Assembly (NCBI RefSeq): GCF_900636365.1
Contig: NZ_LR134266.1
Span: 137,501 to 201,500, forward strand
Length of the DNA: 64,000 nt
Source: Streptococcus viridans
GTDB taxonomy: Bacteria > Bacillota > Bacilli > Lactobacillales > Streptococcaceae
Direction of reading: 5' to 3'
Positions within the stretch are counted from its first letter, which is position 1; every line of letters begins with the position of its first letter. Both the position numbers and the translations under genes were made by a program. Positions 50,289 through 61,097 of this stretch are shown here, piece by piece. The notes beneath the pieces were generated by a model. The model had not been told where the DNA came from. It did not search any database and saw nothing but the letters and a program-made list of their open reading frames with translations.

Positions 50289-50700
50289 GGCCGGGATCCT
50301 TCTTTATGCCCTTTTTATGTCGGCGGTTTTTAGTCTCTTGCTTCAGTTTTATCTGAATAGACAAGTGACAGAGAGACGGATCCTCCTTGCTAGTCAGCAC
50401 CGGATCCAGGCTTATGCGCAAGCTCAATTGGCGATTGATACTTGGGATCGGGAAGAAAAAACCATAACCTTCTCAACTGGTCGAGTCGATTTGGAAGAAA
50501 AATCGGGCTTTGCCAACGTAACGAGTCACTTACAAGATGGGGAAAGCTACCATTTCACCTTTGCTCTACCTCCTCGGGAAAAGAAAAAAACCGACAAGAA
50601 GGAAAAGGAGAAGCAGGCTCCAGATTCAGCCACAGACCACCCGACCACGACTGAGGAAGAGAAGCCTCAGGCCTTCGAAAAGCATAGCGAAAACTCTTAA
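50254..50700 (+). CDS. comGG: Competence protein ComGG
   Basis: A 148-residue pilin-like protein with basic N-terminus (KRIKKKQIEAGILLYAL), one hydrophobic helix and a soluble part. The C-terminal 40 residues are highly charged and low in complexity (EKKKTDKKEKEKQ). It begins at GTG 50254 inside comGF. It is the last gene of the comG run; no strong terminator separates it from the next gene. Confidence 0.9.
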   Translation: MWWKRIKKKQIEAGILLYALFMSAVFSLLLQFYLNRQVTERRILLASQHRIQAYAQAQLAIDTWDREEKTITFSTGRVDLEEKSGFANVTSHLQDGESYHFTFALPPREKKKTDKKEKEKQAPDSATDHPTTTEEEKPQAFEKHSENS

Positions 50701-50731
50701 AATTTGATATGATTAAGAGATGGAGGAAAGC

Positions 50732-51685
50732 ATGAATTTCGAAAAAATTGAGAAAGCCTACGGCTACCTATTAGAGAATACCCAAACTATCCAAAATGAT
50801 TTACAGACCAACTTTTATGATGCTCTAGTGGAGCAGAATGCCATCTATCTGGATGGGCAAACAGAGTTGACTCTAGTGAAGGAAAACAACCAGCGCCTGA
50901 AGGACTTGAACTTAAACAAGGAAGAGTGGCGTCGTTCCTTCCAGTATCTTTTGATGAAGGCTGCCCAAACAGAGCCCCTACAGGCCAATCACCAATTTAC
51001 GCCAGATGGGATTGGATTTCTTCTGGTCTTCCTAGTGGATCAGTTGGCTAGTTCCGATCAAGTGGATGTGCTAGAAATGGGGAGTGGAACAGGGAACTTG
51101 GCCCAAACCTTGATGAACAACTGTCAGCGTTCCTTAGATTATTTGGGCTTGGAAATTGATGATCTCTTGATTGACCTTGCGGCTAGTATGGCAGAAGTGA
51201 TGAAGGCGGATGTGAATTTTGCCCAAGGTGATGCCATTCGTCCACAAGTTTTGAAAGAGAGCGATGTGATTATCAGCGATTTACCTGTCGGTTATTATCC
51301 AGATGATGCCATTGCGAGTCGTTACCAGGTCGCTTCCCCTCAGGGCCACACCTATGCCCATCATTTATTGATTGAACAATCGCTAAAATACTTAAAACCA
51401 GGTGGCGTCGCTATTTTTCTAGCTCCGAATGATCTCTTGACGAGTGAGCAGAGTCCTCTGCTGAAAAAATGGATGCAGGATCATGCTCAGGTCTTGGCCA
51501 TGGTGACCTTGCCAGAGAACCTCTTTCGATCAGCCAATCTAGCAAAAACCATCTTTGTTTTCCGCAAGCAAGAAGAAGCGGTGGTCCAACCATTTGTCTA
51601 TCCTTTGACTGATTTGCAAGACCAGGAAGACCTCATGAAATTCCGTGAAAGTTTTCAAAACTGGAATAAAGAAAGTGAAATTTAA
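50732..51685 (+). CDS. Class I SAM-dependent methyltransferase (YtxK-like)
   Basis: About 317 residues of the N6-adenine DNA methylase-like fold. The SAM motif is VLEMGSGTGNLAQTL (about 114). The catalytic motif reads ISDLPVGYY (about 184-192), the place of NPPY in true N6 methylases, with Asn replaced by Asp. It follows comG in streptococci and B. subtilis-like genomes (YtxK). The target is unknown. ATG 50732 with GGAGG upstream is preferred over ATG 50720. Confidence 0.85.
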   Translation: MNFEKIEKAYGYLLENTQTIQNDLQTNFYDALVEQNAIYLDGQTELTLVKENNQRLKDLNLNKEEWRRSFQYLLMKAAQTEPLQANHQFTPDGIGFLLVFLVDQLASSDQVDVLEMGSGTGNLAQTLMNNCQRSLDYLGLEIDDLLIDLAASMAEVMKADVNFAQGDAIRPQVLKESDVIISDLPVGYYPDDAIASRYQVASPQGHTYAHHLLIEQSLKYLKPGGVAIFLAPNDLLTSEQSPLLKKWMQDHAQVLAMVTLPENLFRSANLAKTIFVFRKQEEAVVQPFVYPLTDLQDQEDLMKFRESFQNWNKESEI

Positions 51686-51697
51686 ACAAAATTTTGC

Positions 51698-51720
51698 TAT
51701 AATAGGAGTGAAAACGCTTA
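51698..51720 (+). promoter_or_regulatory. ackA promoter with cre-like site
   Basis: Extended -10 TGCTATAAT (51695-51703) with no good -35. TGAAAACGCTTA at 51709-51720 is a partial match to the CcpA cre consensus; the last positions differ. ackA is a known CcpA target in firmicutes. Confidence 0.5.
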
Positions 51721-51733
51721 AAGAGGTAAAAAA

Positions 51734-52930
51734 ATGACGAAAACAATTGCAATTAATGCAGGTAGTTCAAGTTTGAAATGGCAATTATACCAAATGCCAG
51801 AAGAAACAGTTTTGGCAAAAGGGCTCATCGAGAGAATTGGACTTAAAGATTCCATTTCGACAGTAAAATTCGATGGTCGAGCAGAAAAACAGGTTTTAGA
51901 TATTGAGAACCACACACAAGCGGTTAAAATCCTTCTCGATGATTTGATTCGTTTTAATATTATTGCTTCCTACGATGAAATCACTGGAGTAGGGCACCGT
52001 GTCGTTGCAGGTGGTGAGTACTTCAAAGAGTCTGCTCTTGTAGATGAAGAAGTCATTCAAAAGGTTGAGGAACTTTCTTTGTTGGCCCCATTGCACAACC
52101 CTGCCAACGCTGCTGGGATCCGTGCCTTTAAAGAATTGTTACCAGATATTACCAGCGTTGTTGTATTTGATACCTCTTTCCATACAACAATGCCTGAAAA
52201 AGCTTATCGTTATCCTCTTCCAACTAAGTACTATACAGAAAACAAGGTACGTAAATATGGAGCTCACGGGACTAGTCATGAGTATGTAGCCCACGAAGCA
52301 GCGAAGCTTCTTGGAAAACCAATCGAAGAGTTGAAATTAATCACCTGCCACATTGGGAATGGAGCCTCTATTACAGCGGTAGACAAAGGGATTTCTGTCG
52401 ATACGTCTATGGGCTTCACACCACTTGGTGGCATCATGATGGGAACACGTACAGGGGATATTGACCCTGCCATTATTCCTTACTTGATGGAGCACACAGA
52501 GGACTTCAACAGTCCAGAAGATATCAGTCGTATCTTGAACCGTGAATCTGGTCTTCTAGGGGTGTCTGAGCTTTCTAGCGATATGCGTGATATTCACGAA
52601 GCCATGCGCAGTGGAAATGACAAGGCACTTTTGGCCAACGACATTTTTGTTGATCGTATTAAGAAATACATCGGTCAATACTTTGCTGTCTTGAATGGAG
52701 CAGACGCCATCATCTTTACAGCTGGAATTGGAGAAAATTCTAAGACGATCCGTGGACAAGTCATTGACGGCTTGACTTGGTTTGGTTGTGAGCTTGATCC
52801 AGAAAAGAATGTCTTTGGTGCAGAAGGCGATATTTCAACAGCGGATGCTAAAGTGAGAGTTTTGGTCATCCCAACGGACGAAGAATTAGTCATTGCCCGT
52901 GATGTTGAACGCTTTAAAAACAAGGGATAA
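51734..52930 (+). CDS. ackA: Acetate kinase
   Basis: A 398-residue acetate kinase that forms ATP and acetate from acetyl phosphate. ASKHA motifs include [11 protein letters not shown] (6-16), [11 protein letters not shown] (about 86), TSFHTTMP (about 148), the HGTSHEYVA active-site block (about 180) and FTAGIGENS (about 330). The length is normal. It is a stand-alone gene with its own terminator, downstream of the ytxK-like gene as in other streptococci. Confidence 0.98.
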   Translation: MTKTIAINAGSSSLKWQLYQMPEETVLAKGLIERIGLKDSISTVKFDGRAEKQVLDIENHTQAVKILLDDLIRFNIIASYDEITGVGHRVVAGGEYFKESALVDEEVIQKVEELSLLAPLHNPANAAGIRAFKELLPDITSVVVFDTSFHTTMPEKAYRYPLPTKYYTENKVRKYGAHGTSHEYVAHEAAKLLGKPIEELKLITCHIGNGASITAVDKGISVDTSMGFTPLGGIMMGTRTGDIDPAIIPYLMEHTEDFNSPEDISRILNRESGLLGVSELSSDMRDIHEAMRSGNDKALLANDIFVDRIKKYIGQYFAVLNGADAIIFTAGIGENSKTIRGQVIDGLTWFGCELDPEKNVFGAEGDISTADAKVRVLVIPTDEELVIARDVERFKNKG

Positions 52931-52957
52931 GACTTTTATTCTAAAAAAACAAGAGAG

Positions 52958-52986
52958 AAGAGGCTGACTTGAAGCGCCTCTTTTTT
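52958..52986 (+). terminator. ackA terminator
   Basis: AAGAGGC / GCCTCTT stem with an 11-base loop and T6. Confidence 0.8.
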
Positions 52987-53010
52987 CTATTGTGTGACTA
53001 CTACTTGGGC

Positions 53011-53039
53011 TTGCCCCAGTAGCTCATCTATGCTATACT
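53011..53039 (+). promoter_or_regulatory. Promoter of the CPBP protease gene
   Basis: TTGCCC (53011-53016), 17 bp, TATACT (53034-53039) with extended TGC. Confidence 0.65.
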
Positions 53040-53070
53040 AGAAAAATAGTTTGATAATCGAGGTAAAATA

Positions 53071-53757
53071 ATGGAAAATTGGATGGAGAAAAAATGGGTT
53101 TCAAATGGTCTGTGGTTACTAATTGGAATACCGTTATTTATAGCGACTCAACTACCCATGATCGCTTTGATCTTGGGGATTGAAAATGCTTGGTCAAATT
53201 GGACGATCAATAGTCTAGTCCTTGGGGTTACCATGCTCCTCGTTTATTTGCTTTGGTGGTTTATGAAATGGAGTCCACTTGATTCACTAGATTTTTCACG
53301 AATCAAAGGCAGAGATATTGGGCGAAATTTCCTTTATTTTCTCCTGTTGCTGGCCAATAATGCTCTTGGGGTTAACCTTCTTCGACAGTTGGGAGAGGCG
53401 ACGACAGCTAACCAAGAGACCATCCAAGGGGTGGCTTCCTTGGCCCCTCAGCTGGCAATGGGTTTGCTCATTGTTGTAGTGGCACCTTTAGGAGAAGAAA
53501 TTATCTGTCGTGCTGTGATTCCCCGCTTGATCTTTAAGGGGCACGAAAAAATTGGTTATTTGGTTGGGGCTCTTGTTTTTGCCTATTTACATACACCAAG
53601 TAATCTTGGTTCCTGGATCATCTATGGGGGCATGTCCCTCATCTTGACTTGGGTTGCCTACCGCTACAAACGAGTAGAATATTCGATTTTATTGCACTTT
53701 ACCATGAATGCTTTTGCCTTTCTGATAACTATCCTGGTTTCTTTTCTTCCCGCTTAA
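53071..53757 (+). CDS. CPBP family intramembrane glutamic endopeptidase
   Basis: A 228-residue membrane protein with about seven helices. The ABI/CPBP motifs are present in order: GEEIICRAVI (EExxxR, about 140), FAYLHTP (FxxxH, about 170) and HFTMNAF (HxxxN, about 210). Such proteins are Rce1-like proteases; in gram-positives some act in bacteriocin self-immunity or pheromone processing. No bacteriocin gene is nearby, so the substrate is unknown. Confidence 0.9.
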   Translation: MENWMEKKWVSNGLWLLIGIPLFIATQLPMIALILGIENAWSNWTINSLVLGVTMLLVYLLWWFMKWSPLDSLDFSRIKGRDIGRNFLYFLLLLANNALGVNLLRQLGEATTANQETIQGVASLAPQLAMGLLIVVVAPLGEEIICRAVIPRLIFKGHEKIGYLVGALVFAYLHTPSNLGSWIIYGGMSLILTWVAYRYKRVEYSILLHFTMNAFAFLITILVSFLPA

Positions 53758-53764
53758 AATATGG

Positions 53765-54872
<1,108 letters not shown>

Positions 54873-54888
54873 AGAAAAGAGAAGAGAT

Positions 54889-56193
54889 ATGACAGTAGAT
54901 CTCAGTTGGTTAGCCACTTATCGTTCTTCTGAGCCCCATTTTGGCTTGGAGCGAATGGAAGCCTTGCTGGCCTTGAGGGGGAACCCACACTTAGCCTGTC
55001 CTGTAATCCATCTAGCTGGGACCAATGGAAAAGGATCGACCCTAGCCCATTTACGGTCTTTACTAGAGGCAAAAGGGTTGCGAGTTGGTGTTTTCTCCTC
55101 TCCCTATCTAGTTTCCTTTCATGAGCAAATCAGTATTAATGGGTTTCCCATCTCAGATCAGGATTTAGAAACTTATCTGTCCCTTTATCAGGACTTGCTT
55201 GCAAAAAACAGTTCTAATCAGACCTTGCTGGGCTTGACCGAGTTCGAGTTGATGACCGTCCTGGCTTTTGATTATTTTGCAGCAGAAAAGCCGGATGTGG
55301 TCATTTTGGAAGTGGGCATGGGTGGTCGTCTCGATAGTACCAATGTTTGTCAGCCTATTTTGACAGCCATCACGACGATTGGCTTGGACCATGTGGCTCT
55401 CTTAGGGCCGGATTTGGCCTCCATTGCTCGAGAGAAGGCGGGAATCATCAAGGAAAAGATTCCGGTCTTGCTAGGCCGGATGGAACTGGAAGCCCAAGAA
55501 GTCATTGTGCAGCGGGCGAACTGCTTATCGGCACCAGTAGAGCTGTTAGGTCAGGACTTTTTAGTTAGCTACCAAGAGTCACTGGCAGACGGGGAAGTTT
55601 TTGGCTATCAGAGCCAGTATCGGGAAGAAATGCAACTAAAGACAGGGCTCTTGGGACTTCATCAAGTCGACAATGCTGGACTGGCCCTGGCTCTCTGCGA
55701 TACCTTCTGTCAAGAAAAGGGGCTCTCTTTCTTAAGCCGAGAAGAAATCCTCCAAGCTTGGGAAGGGGTCCAGTGGCCGGGACGCCTAGAGGTTATTTCG
55801 ACCCAGCCCCTCATCATTCTAGATGGCGCCCATAATCCGCATGCAGTAGCCCCTCTTGTAGCCACCATAAAAGAACGGTATGGACAGTTGGACAAACAAG
55901 TCTTGTTTACCTGTATCCAGACTAAAGCGATTGAGGAGATGCTAGAACTATGGAGCGGATTGGAAAAGAGTCAATTAACCTTGACGACCTTTGAGGATTC
56001 ACGCGCCTATTCCGTGAGAGACATGCAGGAAATAGCCCATCAAAAAGGCCTGCCTTATCAAGAATGGAAGGTGTTTTTAACCCAATATCTAGAAAGAAAA
56101 TCGCAACAATCTGATCTCCTCTTAGTGACGGGATCCTTGTACTTTTTGGCTCAAGTGAGAGCCTTTCTAATCGAAGAAATCAGTAGGAGATGA
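54889..56193 (+). CDS. folC: Dihydrofolate synthase / folylpolyglutamate synthase
   Basis: A 434-residue Mur-ligase-like enzyme that adds glutamate to dihydropteroate and folates. The P-loop is [10 protein letters not shown] (about 42-51). GGRLDSTNV (about 145) and [10 protein letters not shown] (about 305-314) are family motifs. It starts 16 bases after folP, with AGAGAAGAG as ribosome site. This is the fol-cluster copy (pneumococcal sulB). Confidence 0.95.
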   Translation: MTVDLSWLATYRSSEPHFGLERMEALLALRGNPHLACPVIHLAGTNGKGSTLAHLRSLLEAKGLRVGVFSSPYLVSFHEQISINGFPISDQDLETYLSLYQDLLAKNSSNQTLLGLTEFELMTVLAFDYFAAEKPDVVILEVGMGGRLDSTNVCQPILTAITTIGLDHVALLGPDLASIAREKAGIIKEKIPVLLGRMELEAQEVIVQRANCLSAPVELLGQDFLVSYQESLADGEVFGYQSQYREEMQLKTGLLGLHQVDNAGLALALCDTFCQEKGLSFLSREEILQAWEGVQWPGRLEVISTQPLIILDGAHNPHAVAPLVATIKERYGQLDKQVLFTCIQTKAIEEMLELWSGLEKSQLTLTTFEDSRAYSVRDMQEIAHQKGLPYQEWKVFLTQYLERKSQQSDLLLVTGSLYFLAQVRAFLIEEISRR

Positions 56194-56194
56194 C

Positions 56195-56749
56195 ATGGAT
56201 ACAAAGAAAATTCAAGAAGCCGTGAAGATGATTATCGACGCAGTCGGTGAAGACGGAAGCCGTGAGGGCTTGCAAGAAACACCAGAACGTATTGCCAAGA
56301 TGTACCAAGAGATTTTTGCAGGTCTCAACCAAACTGCGGAAGTCCACCTATCAAAATCTTTTGAGATTGTGGACAACAATATGGTGGTAGAAAAGGATAT
56401 CTTCTTCCACTCGATGTGTGAACACCATTTCTTGCCCTTCTATGGCAAGGTCCACATTGCCTATATCCCAAATGGGCGCGTAGCGGGCCTCTCTAAGCTA
56501 GCTCGGACAGTGGAAGTGTACGCCAAAAAGCCTCAAATCCAGGAGCGCTTGACAGTGGAAATCGCGGATGCCTTGATGGAGTATCTGGGAGCGCAGGGAG
56601 CCCTTGTCTGGGTGGAAGCAGAGCACATGTGCATGAACATGCGTGGGGTACGCAAACCAGGGACAGCTACTGTAACGACAGCAGCGCGTGGCTTGTTCGA
56701 GACAGATAAAGACTTGAAAAACGAAGCCTATAAACTGATGGGACACTAA
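56195..56749 (+). CDS. folE: GTP cyclohydrolase I
   Basis: A 184-residue enzyme for the first step of folate synthesis, GTP to dihydroneopterin triphosphate. Zinc and active-site motifs are [20 protein letters not shown] (about 72-91), [20 protein letters not shown] and [14 protein letters not shown] (about 145-158). It starts one base after the folC stop (sulC in pneumococcus). Confidence 0.97.
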   Translation: MDTKKIQEAVKMIIDAVGEDGSREGLQETPERIAKMYQEIFAGLNQTAEVHLSKSFEIVDNNMVVEKDIFFHSMCEHHFLPFYGKVHIAYIPNGRVAGLSKLARTVEVYAKKPQIQERLTVEIADALMEYLGAQGALVWVEAEHMCMNMRGVRKPGTATVTTAARGLFETDKDLKNEAYKLMGH

Positions 56750-56772
56750 TCCCTAGATAAACTGAGGTGACG

Positions 56773-57591
56773 ATGGTGGATCAATTACGGATCAAAGATT
56801 TGGAAATTTATGCTTATCATGGTGTGTTTTCCGCTGAAAAGGAATTGGGGCAACGCTTTGTCCTGGATGTCTGTGTCGATTATGAGATGACAAAGTCTGC
56901 TCGGACGGGCGATTTGACGGCTTCAATCCATTATGGAATCTTAGCAGAGCAACTGACAAATTGGGTTCAAGCTGAGAAAATTGATTTGATTGAGACAGTA
57001 GCTTTTCAGCTTGTGGAGAAGATTTTTGCAACCTATGACTTTGTCAAAAAGGTTCGACTTGAGCTGAAAAAACCTTGGGCGCCAGTTCCTCTACCTTTGG
57101 ATACTTGTTCGGTCACGATTGAACGAGAAAAAAGACGAGCCTTTATTGGTCTGGGAACCAATATGGGCGATAAGGGACAACAGTTGGAGACGGCTGTATC
57201 TAGACTAGAAGAAAAGGGGCTTACGATTCTCCAAACCTCTTCTCAGATTGAGACAGCACCTTGGGGAGGGGTCGAGCAGGATAGCTTCCTCAACCAAGTC
57301 GTAGAGGTCGAAACTTGGTTTACGCCCCAAGACTTGATTGAGACCTTGCTAGGAATCGAACTAGAAATGGGCCGGATTCGTGAGATCAAATGGGGACCAC
57401 GGGTCATCGATTTGGATCTCCTTTATATGGAGGATTTGATCCTCTATAGTCCAGATTTGATTCTCCCTCATCCGTATGTGGCAGAACGGGCATTTGTCCT
57501 AGAATCCTTGAATGAAATTGCTCCTTACTTTGTGGATCCTGTCCAAAGAAAACAGATCCGACAACTGTGGGAGGCTGTGAAAGAAACATAA
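56773..57591 (+). CDS. folBK: Bifunctional dihydroneopterin aldolase / HPPK (SulD type)
   Basis: About 272 residues. Residues 1-118 are the FolB aldolase ([20 protein letters not shown], with catalytic Glu in the N-terminal block). Residues 124-272 are FolK ([11 protein letters not shown], then [13 protein letters not shown] and [13 protein letters not shown]). The fused form is typical of streptococcal SulD. The start is ATG 56773 after GAGGTG; a GTG at 56767 is possible. It is last in the operon and followed by a terminator. Confidence 0.95.
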   Translation: MVDQLRIKDLEIYAYHGVFSAEKELGQRFVLDVCVDYEMTKSARTGDLTASIHYGILAEQLTNWVQAEKIDLIETVAFQLVEKIFATYDFVKKVRLELKKPWAPVPLPLDTCSVTIEREKRRAFIGLGTNMGDKGQQLETAVSRLEEKGLTILQTSSQIETAPWGGVEQDSFLNQVVEVETWFTPQDLIETLLGIELEMGRIREIKWGPRVIDLDLLYMEDLILYSPDLILPHPYVAERAFVLESLNEIAPYFVDPVQRKQIRQLWEAVKET

Positions 57592-57623
57592 GGTAGTTGA
57601 CCCTTAGGTCAACTACCTTTTTT
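57590..57623 (+). terminator. Terminator of the fol operon
   Basis: AAGGTAGTTGAC / GTCAACTACCTT, a 12-bp stem with a six-base loop and T6. Confidence 0.9.
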
Positions 57624-57626
57624 ACC

Positions 57627-57655
57627 TTGACAGGTTAATTGAGCAGGAGTATACT
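57627..57655 (+). promoter_or_regulatory. Consensus promoter of the 51-residue membrane peptide gene
   Basis: TTGACA (57627-57632), exactly 17 bp, TATACT (57650-57655). It begins within a few bases of the fol terminator. Confidence 0.8.
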
Positions 57656-57687
57656 ATGCATAAATAGATTAGGAGTAGGAGGGCGTC

Positions 57688-57843
57688 ATGAAATCTTATC
57701 TTGTAAAATGGTTGATCGCGATTGTCTTGGCTGTTTTTTTCCTTTGGTTGAGTTTGGAAACGGACTTACTGCCAAAAGAAGTGTATCCCCTTCTCCTTGT
57801 CCCGATACTGATTGTGGGCCTCTATCTCTTTAAGGAGAGGTAA
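57688..57843 (+). CDS. Small two-helix membrane protein, 51 residues
   Basis: A short gene with ribosome site AGGAGGG and ATG at 57688. The product has two hydrophobic helices (LVKWLIAIVLAVFFLWLSLE, about 5-24, and VYPLLLVPILIVGLYLF, about 32-48) joined by a short polar turn (TDLLPKE) and ends KER. It has its own consensus promoter and terminator, so it is a real stand-alone unit. The function is unknown. A longer frame at 57639-57833 in another register is its shadow. Confidence 0.8.
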   Translation: MKSYLVKWLIAIVLAVFFLWLSLETDLLPKEVYPLLLVPILIVGLYLFKER

Positions 57844-57866
57844 CTCTCCATCCAATTAAACTATGA

Positions 57867-57912
57867 AAAATCCCCTGGGTGCCAACTGGTTCAGGCACTC
57901 AGGGGATTTTTT
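57867..57912. terminator. Strong bidirectional terminator
   Basis: AAATCCCCTGGGTGCC / GGCACTCAGGGGATTT stem with T6 on the right and A5 on the left. It serves the small membrane gene and the convergent DUF1846 gene. Confidence 0.88.
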
Positions 57913-57952
57913 GTATATGGAGCCAGGACCAACGGTCTAGCCTTGCTTTTCT

Positions 57953-59437
57953 TTATTTGCGGTACAAGCGATCGTATTGGTAAACTGGATCCATGGTCAC
58001 ATGAATGCCCAGTTTGCGAAGAACGTTCTTATCTTCGTCTGTCAACATGACTGTTGAATGGGCTTCGCTCCCTTTCAATCGACCCAATTCTTGCATGGCA
58101 AGATTTGCCTCTGGATGGTTCATGGCGGTAATGGCGAGGGCGATGAGGATTTCATTTGAGTGGAGGCGAGGATTGCGACTGCCCAAGTGGTTGATCTTCA
58201 AGCCTTGGATTGGTTTCACATATTCTGGCTCAATCAACTTGGTTTCTTTATCAATATGGGCCAATTTCTTGATGGCGTTGATGAGAACAGCTGCCGTTGG
58301 ACCAAATAAGTCAGAAGTCTTCCCTGTCACGGTTTCTCCGTTCGGCAATTCCAGGGCCAAGGCAGGTTCACCGGTTTCTTCCTCTTTTTGACGGGCAAGG
58401 ACGGTGACTTGGCGGTCTTTTGGTGAAATGCCTAAGTCATTCATCAAGAGTTCAATTTTCTTAATAGCTCCGTTTCCGACACGCTCTGCTTTCACATCTA
58501 GAATGGTTTGGTAGTAACGGCGGATAATTTCTTGCTTAGAGGCTTCAATCGCTGCGTCGTTGTCCACGATGGCAAAGCCGACCATGTTCACCCCCATATC
58601 TGTTGGGGAAGCGTAAGGAGATTCTCCGAGGATGCGTTCCAACATCCGTTTCAAGACAGGGAAGATTTCGATATCCCGGTTGTAGTTGACCGTTGTTTCG
58701 CCATAGGTTTGGAGGTGGAAGGGGTCAATCATATTGACGTCGTCAAGGTCTGCAGTAGCAGCTTCATAGGCCAAATTCACTGGGTGATGTAAAGGCAAGT
58801 TCCAAACTGGGAAGGTTTCAAATTTAGCATAACCAGACTTGATGCCATTCAATTGGTCATGGTACATGTTGGACATACAAGTAGCCAATTTACCAGAACC
58901 AGGACCAGGAGCTGTCACGACAACGAGATTGCGACTGGTCTGAATATAGTCGTTTTTCCCCATTCCCTCAGGAGAGATGATATGGTCCATATCCGTTGGG
59001 TAGCCCTTGATTGGGTAGTGGAGGTAAGAGGCAATGCCATTCTTTTCCAACTGTTTGCGGAAGAGGTCTGCAGCAGGTTGACCAGAGTACTGAGTGATGA
59101 CGACAGAGCCTACATAGATGCCCAATTCGTTGAATTTATCGATCAAGCGGAAGACCTCTTGGTCGTAAGAGATTCCTAGGTCACCACGCGCTTTTGAATG
59201 CTCGATGTTGCTGGCATTAATAGCAATGACGATCTCCACTTGATCACGGAGTTCTTGGAGAAGTTTAATTTTATTGTCCGGTTCATAACCAGGGAGGACG
59301 CGGGCAGCATGGAAATCTTCCAGCATTTTTCCTCCAAACTCTAGGTAGAGCTTACCATCAAATTGGTTGATCCGTTCGAGGATGTGATCGCGTTGCAAAT
59401 TCAAATACTTTTCGGAACTAAAAGCTTGTTTCTTCAT
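57953..59437 (-). CDS. DUF1846 family protein
   Basis: A 494-residue cytosolic protein that matches DUF1846, a widespread firmicute family with solved streptococcal structures but no firm function. Recognisable stretches are [20 protein letters not shown] (about 30-50), [20 protein letters not shown] (about 172-191; a P-loop-like GPGSGK) and [18 protein letters not shown] lies just upstream of its ATG. A folded leader precedes it. Confidence 0.9.
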   Translation of the reverse strand: MKKQAFSSEKYLNLQRDHILERINQFDGKLYLEFGGKMLEDFHAARVLPGYEPDNKIKLLQELRDQVEIVIAINASNIEHSKARGDLGISYDQEVFRLIDKFNELGIYVGSVVITQYSGQPAADLFRKQLEKNGIASYLHYPIKGYPTDMDHIISPEGMGKNDYIQTSRNLVVVTAPGPGSGKLATCMSNMYHDQLNGIKSGYAKFETFPVWNLPLHHPVNLAYEAATADLDDVNMIDPFHLQTYGETTVNYNRDIEIFPVLKRMLERILGESPYASPTDMGVNMVGFAIVDNDAAIEASKQEIIRRYYQTILDVKAERVGNGAIKKIELLMNDLGISPKDRQVTVLARQKEEETGEPALALELPNGETVTGKTSDLFGPTAAVLINAIKKLAHIDKETKLIEPEYVKPIQGLKINHLGSRNPRLHSNEILIALAITAMNHPEANLAMQELGRLKGSEAHSTVMLTDEDKNVLRKLGIHVTMDPVYQYDRLYRK

Positions 59438-59460
59438 TTAAACCTCCAATAAAGAAGCGA

Positions 59461-59549
59461 GGGTGGTCTTTAGTGGCGCTCCGCCTTCCACGTAAGGAAA
59501 GGGGAGTGCAAAAGAACACCCGTTGCAATATTCATTCAGTATTATATCA
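59461..59549 (-). promoter_or_regulatory. Promoter and branched leader RNA of the DUF1846 gene
   Basis: On the minus strand an extended -10 TGATATAAT (59541-59549) is followed by a leader of about 95 nt. GGGTG (59517-59521) can pair with CACCC (59461-59465), closing a loop with two inner hairpins: TTCC/GGAA (59486-59489 with 59496-59499) and GGCG-GAG-CGCC (59475-59485). It ends about 24 bases before the start codon, at the ribosome site. The shape suggests a translational riboswitch or protein-binding leader. Confidence 0.45.
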
Positions 59550-59573
59550 AAAAAACCCCAAAATGGGGGTTTA
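59549..59573 (-). terminator. pepA terminator
   Basis: On the minus strand, AAACCCCC-ATTTT-GGGGTTT followed by a T run. It lies directly upstream of the DUF1846 promoter. Confidence 0.8.
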
Positions 59574-59595
59574 AAACAATTATTTTGGGAAAATA

Positions 59596-60660
59596 TTAAT
59601 AATTCTTAATTAAATCAACGGTTGAACGATCCAATTTTTTAACCAAGGCTTGAAGGAAGGCTTGGGCTTGAAGGAAGTCATCCATGGCATAGAGGGTTTG
59701 GTGGGAGTGGATGTAGCGCGCACAGACTCCGATGGTAGTAGATGGCACACCACCACTTCGTAAGTGGGCTACTCCAGCATCCGTTCCGCCTTTTCCACAG
59801 TAGTATTGGTACTTGATGCCGGCTTCTTCAGCAGTGGTGAGGAGAAAGTCCTTCATATTTGGCAACATGAGGTGACCTGGGTCAAAGTAGCGAAGGAGGG
59901 TTCCCTCACCGATGGCTCCTTGGCCTCCGTAGACATCTGCAGCTGGAGAACAGTCAACAGCCAGGAAGACTTCTGGATCAAACTTGGTCACAGAAGTCCC
60001 TGCACCACGCAGTCCGACTTCTTCTTGCACGGTCGCTCCAACATAGAGTTCGTTTGCTAGGGGTTGTCCAGAGAGGGCTTGTGCCAATTCGCTGACCATC
60101 AAGACCCCATAACGGTTATCCCAAGCTTTGGAGATGATGTTTTTCTGATTGGCTGTTAAGATTGCAGTGCTTTCAGGGACCAAAGTGTCGCCTGGACGGA
60201 TTCCAAAGCTCTCGGCTTCTTCTTTGTTGGCAAAGCCACCATCAAAGACAATATCCCCGATTGCTGGAAGGGCAGGACCGTTTGCGCCACGCGTCAAATG
60301 CGGAGGAACAGATCCAGAAATGACAGGGTAGGAATGGCCATCGCGTGTCAAAAGGGTGAAACGTTGGCTGCTGACCACCATAGGGTTCCAACCACCGATT
60401 TCAACCACGCGGAAGGTGCCGTCTGCCTTGATCTCACTGACCATAAAGCCAACTTCATCCATATGGCCGGCGACCATGATGCGAGGAGCATCAGCCGCTT
60501 CTGAGTGGCGTACCCCAAAAATACTTCCCAAGCCGTCTGTGACCACTTCATCCACATGTGGAGTGATCTGTTTGCGTAGATAATCGCGAACAGGCGCTTC
60601 ATGGCCGGAGATGGCAGGAAGTTCTGTTACTTCTTTGATTTTAGAAAATAAATCAGTCAT
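59596..60660 (-). CDS. pepA: Glutamyl aminopeptidase PepA (M42)
   Basis: A 354-residue M42 family metallopeptidase that removes N-terminal Glu or Asp from peptides in the cytosol, as a large dodecamer. Metal and catalytic residues are seen in AGHMDEVGFMV (about 68-78), KAWDNRYGVLM (about 178), TVQEEVGLRGAGT (about 211) and VDCSPAADVYGG (about 233). GKGGTDAGVAH near 287 is also conserved. It is a single-gene unit. Confidence 0.94.
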   Translation of the reverse strand: MTDLFSKIKEVTELPAISGHEAPVRDYLRKQITPHVDEVVTDGLGSIFGVRHSEAADAPRIMVAGHMDEVGFMVSEIKADGTFRVVEIGGWNPMVVSSQRFTLLTRDGHSYPVISGSVPPHLTRGANGPALPAIGDIVFDGGFANKEEAESFGIRPGDTLVPESTAILTANQKNIISKAWDNRYGVLMVSELAQALSGQPLANELYVGATVQEEVGLRGAGTSVTKFDPEVFLAVDCSPAADVYGGQGAIGEGTLLRYFDPGHLMLPNMKDFLLTTAEEAGIKYQYYCGKGGTDAGVAHLRSGGVPSTTIGVCARYIHSHQTLYAMDDFLQAQAFLQALVKKLDRSTVDLIKNY

Positions 60661-60806
60661 AAGTTACCTTCTTTCTGATTGTTATTTTATCACTTTTTTA
60701 GTCGAGATGGTAGTGGCAGTTGACGGGAATGAAAGCAGATCGTCATGATGGGGAGAACTATTCTCCTTCGTTGTCCCAGCTTGTATTTTGTGTTACAATA
60801 TGAGGT

Positions 60807-61097
60807 ATGAAAGCTAAAAAAATCATTTTATCCAGCCTTGCAGCAGCTAGTGCAAGTGCTCTTGCCCTTTGGGCCTATAAAATTGCCAAAGATCAAAAAC
60901 GTTTGCGGACGCAAGAAGAGTTAGTCGCAGAAGTCCGTGAGCAGATGGAGAATATGGGAAAGATTGCGACCCTTTATGTGGAACTCTATGAATCAAGCGA
61001 AGAGCGTCTGGTAGGAGGGATCGTATTTGAGGATGAGCGCCACTATCGCTTTGTCTATGAAGAGGGCCTCCTTCAGTATGAAGAGGAAAAACTATGA
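60807..61097 (+). CDS. DUF4651 family protein
   Basis: A 96-residue protein with an N-terminal hydrophobic segment (ILSSLAAASASALALWAYKI, about 7-26) and a small charged domain (IATLYVELYESSEERLVGGI) that reads as DUF4651. It is conserved in streptococci before a thioredoxin-like gene and ytpR. The function is unknown. It overlaps the next gene by four bases. Confidence 0.85.
   Translation: MKAKKIILSSLAAASASALALWAYKIAKDQKRLRTQEELVAEVREQMENMGKIATLYVELYESSEERLVGGIVFEDERHYRFVYEEGLLQYEEEKL

Noticed and set aside
57639-57833. 64-codon frame near the fol terminator
   Set aside because: It starts before the real small gene at 57688 in another register, lacks a ribosome site and has scrambled composition.
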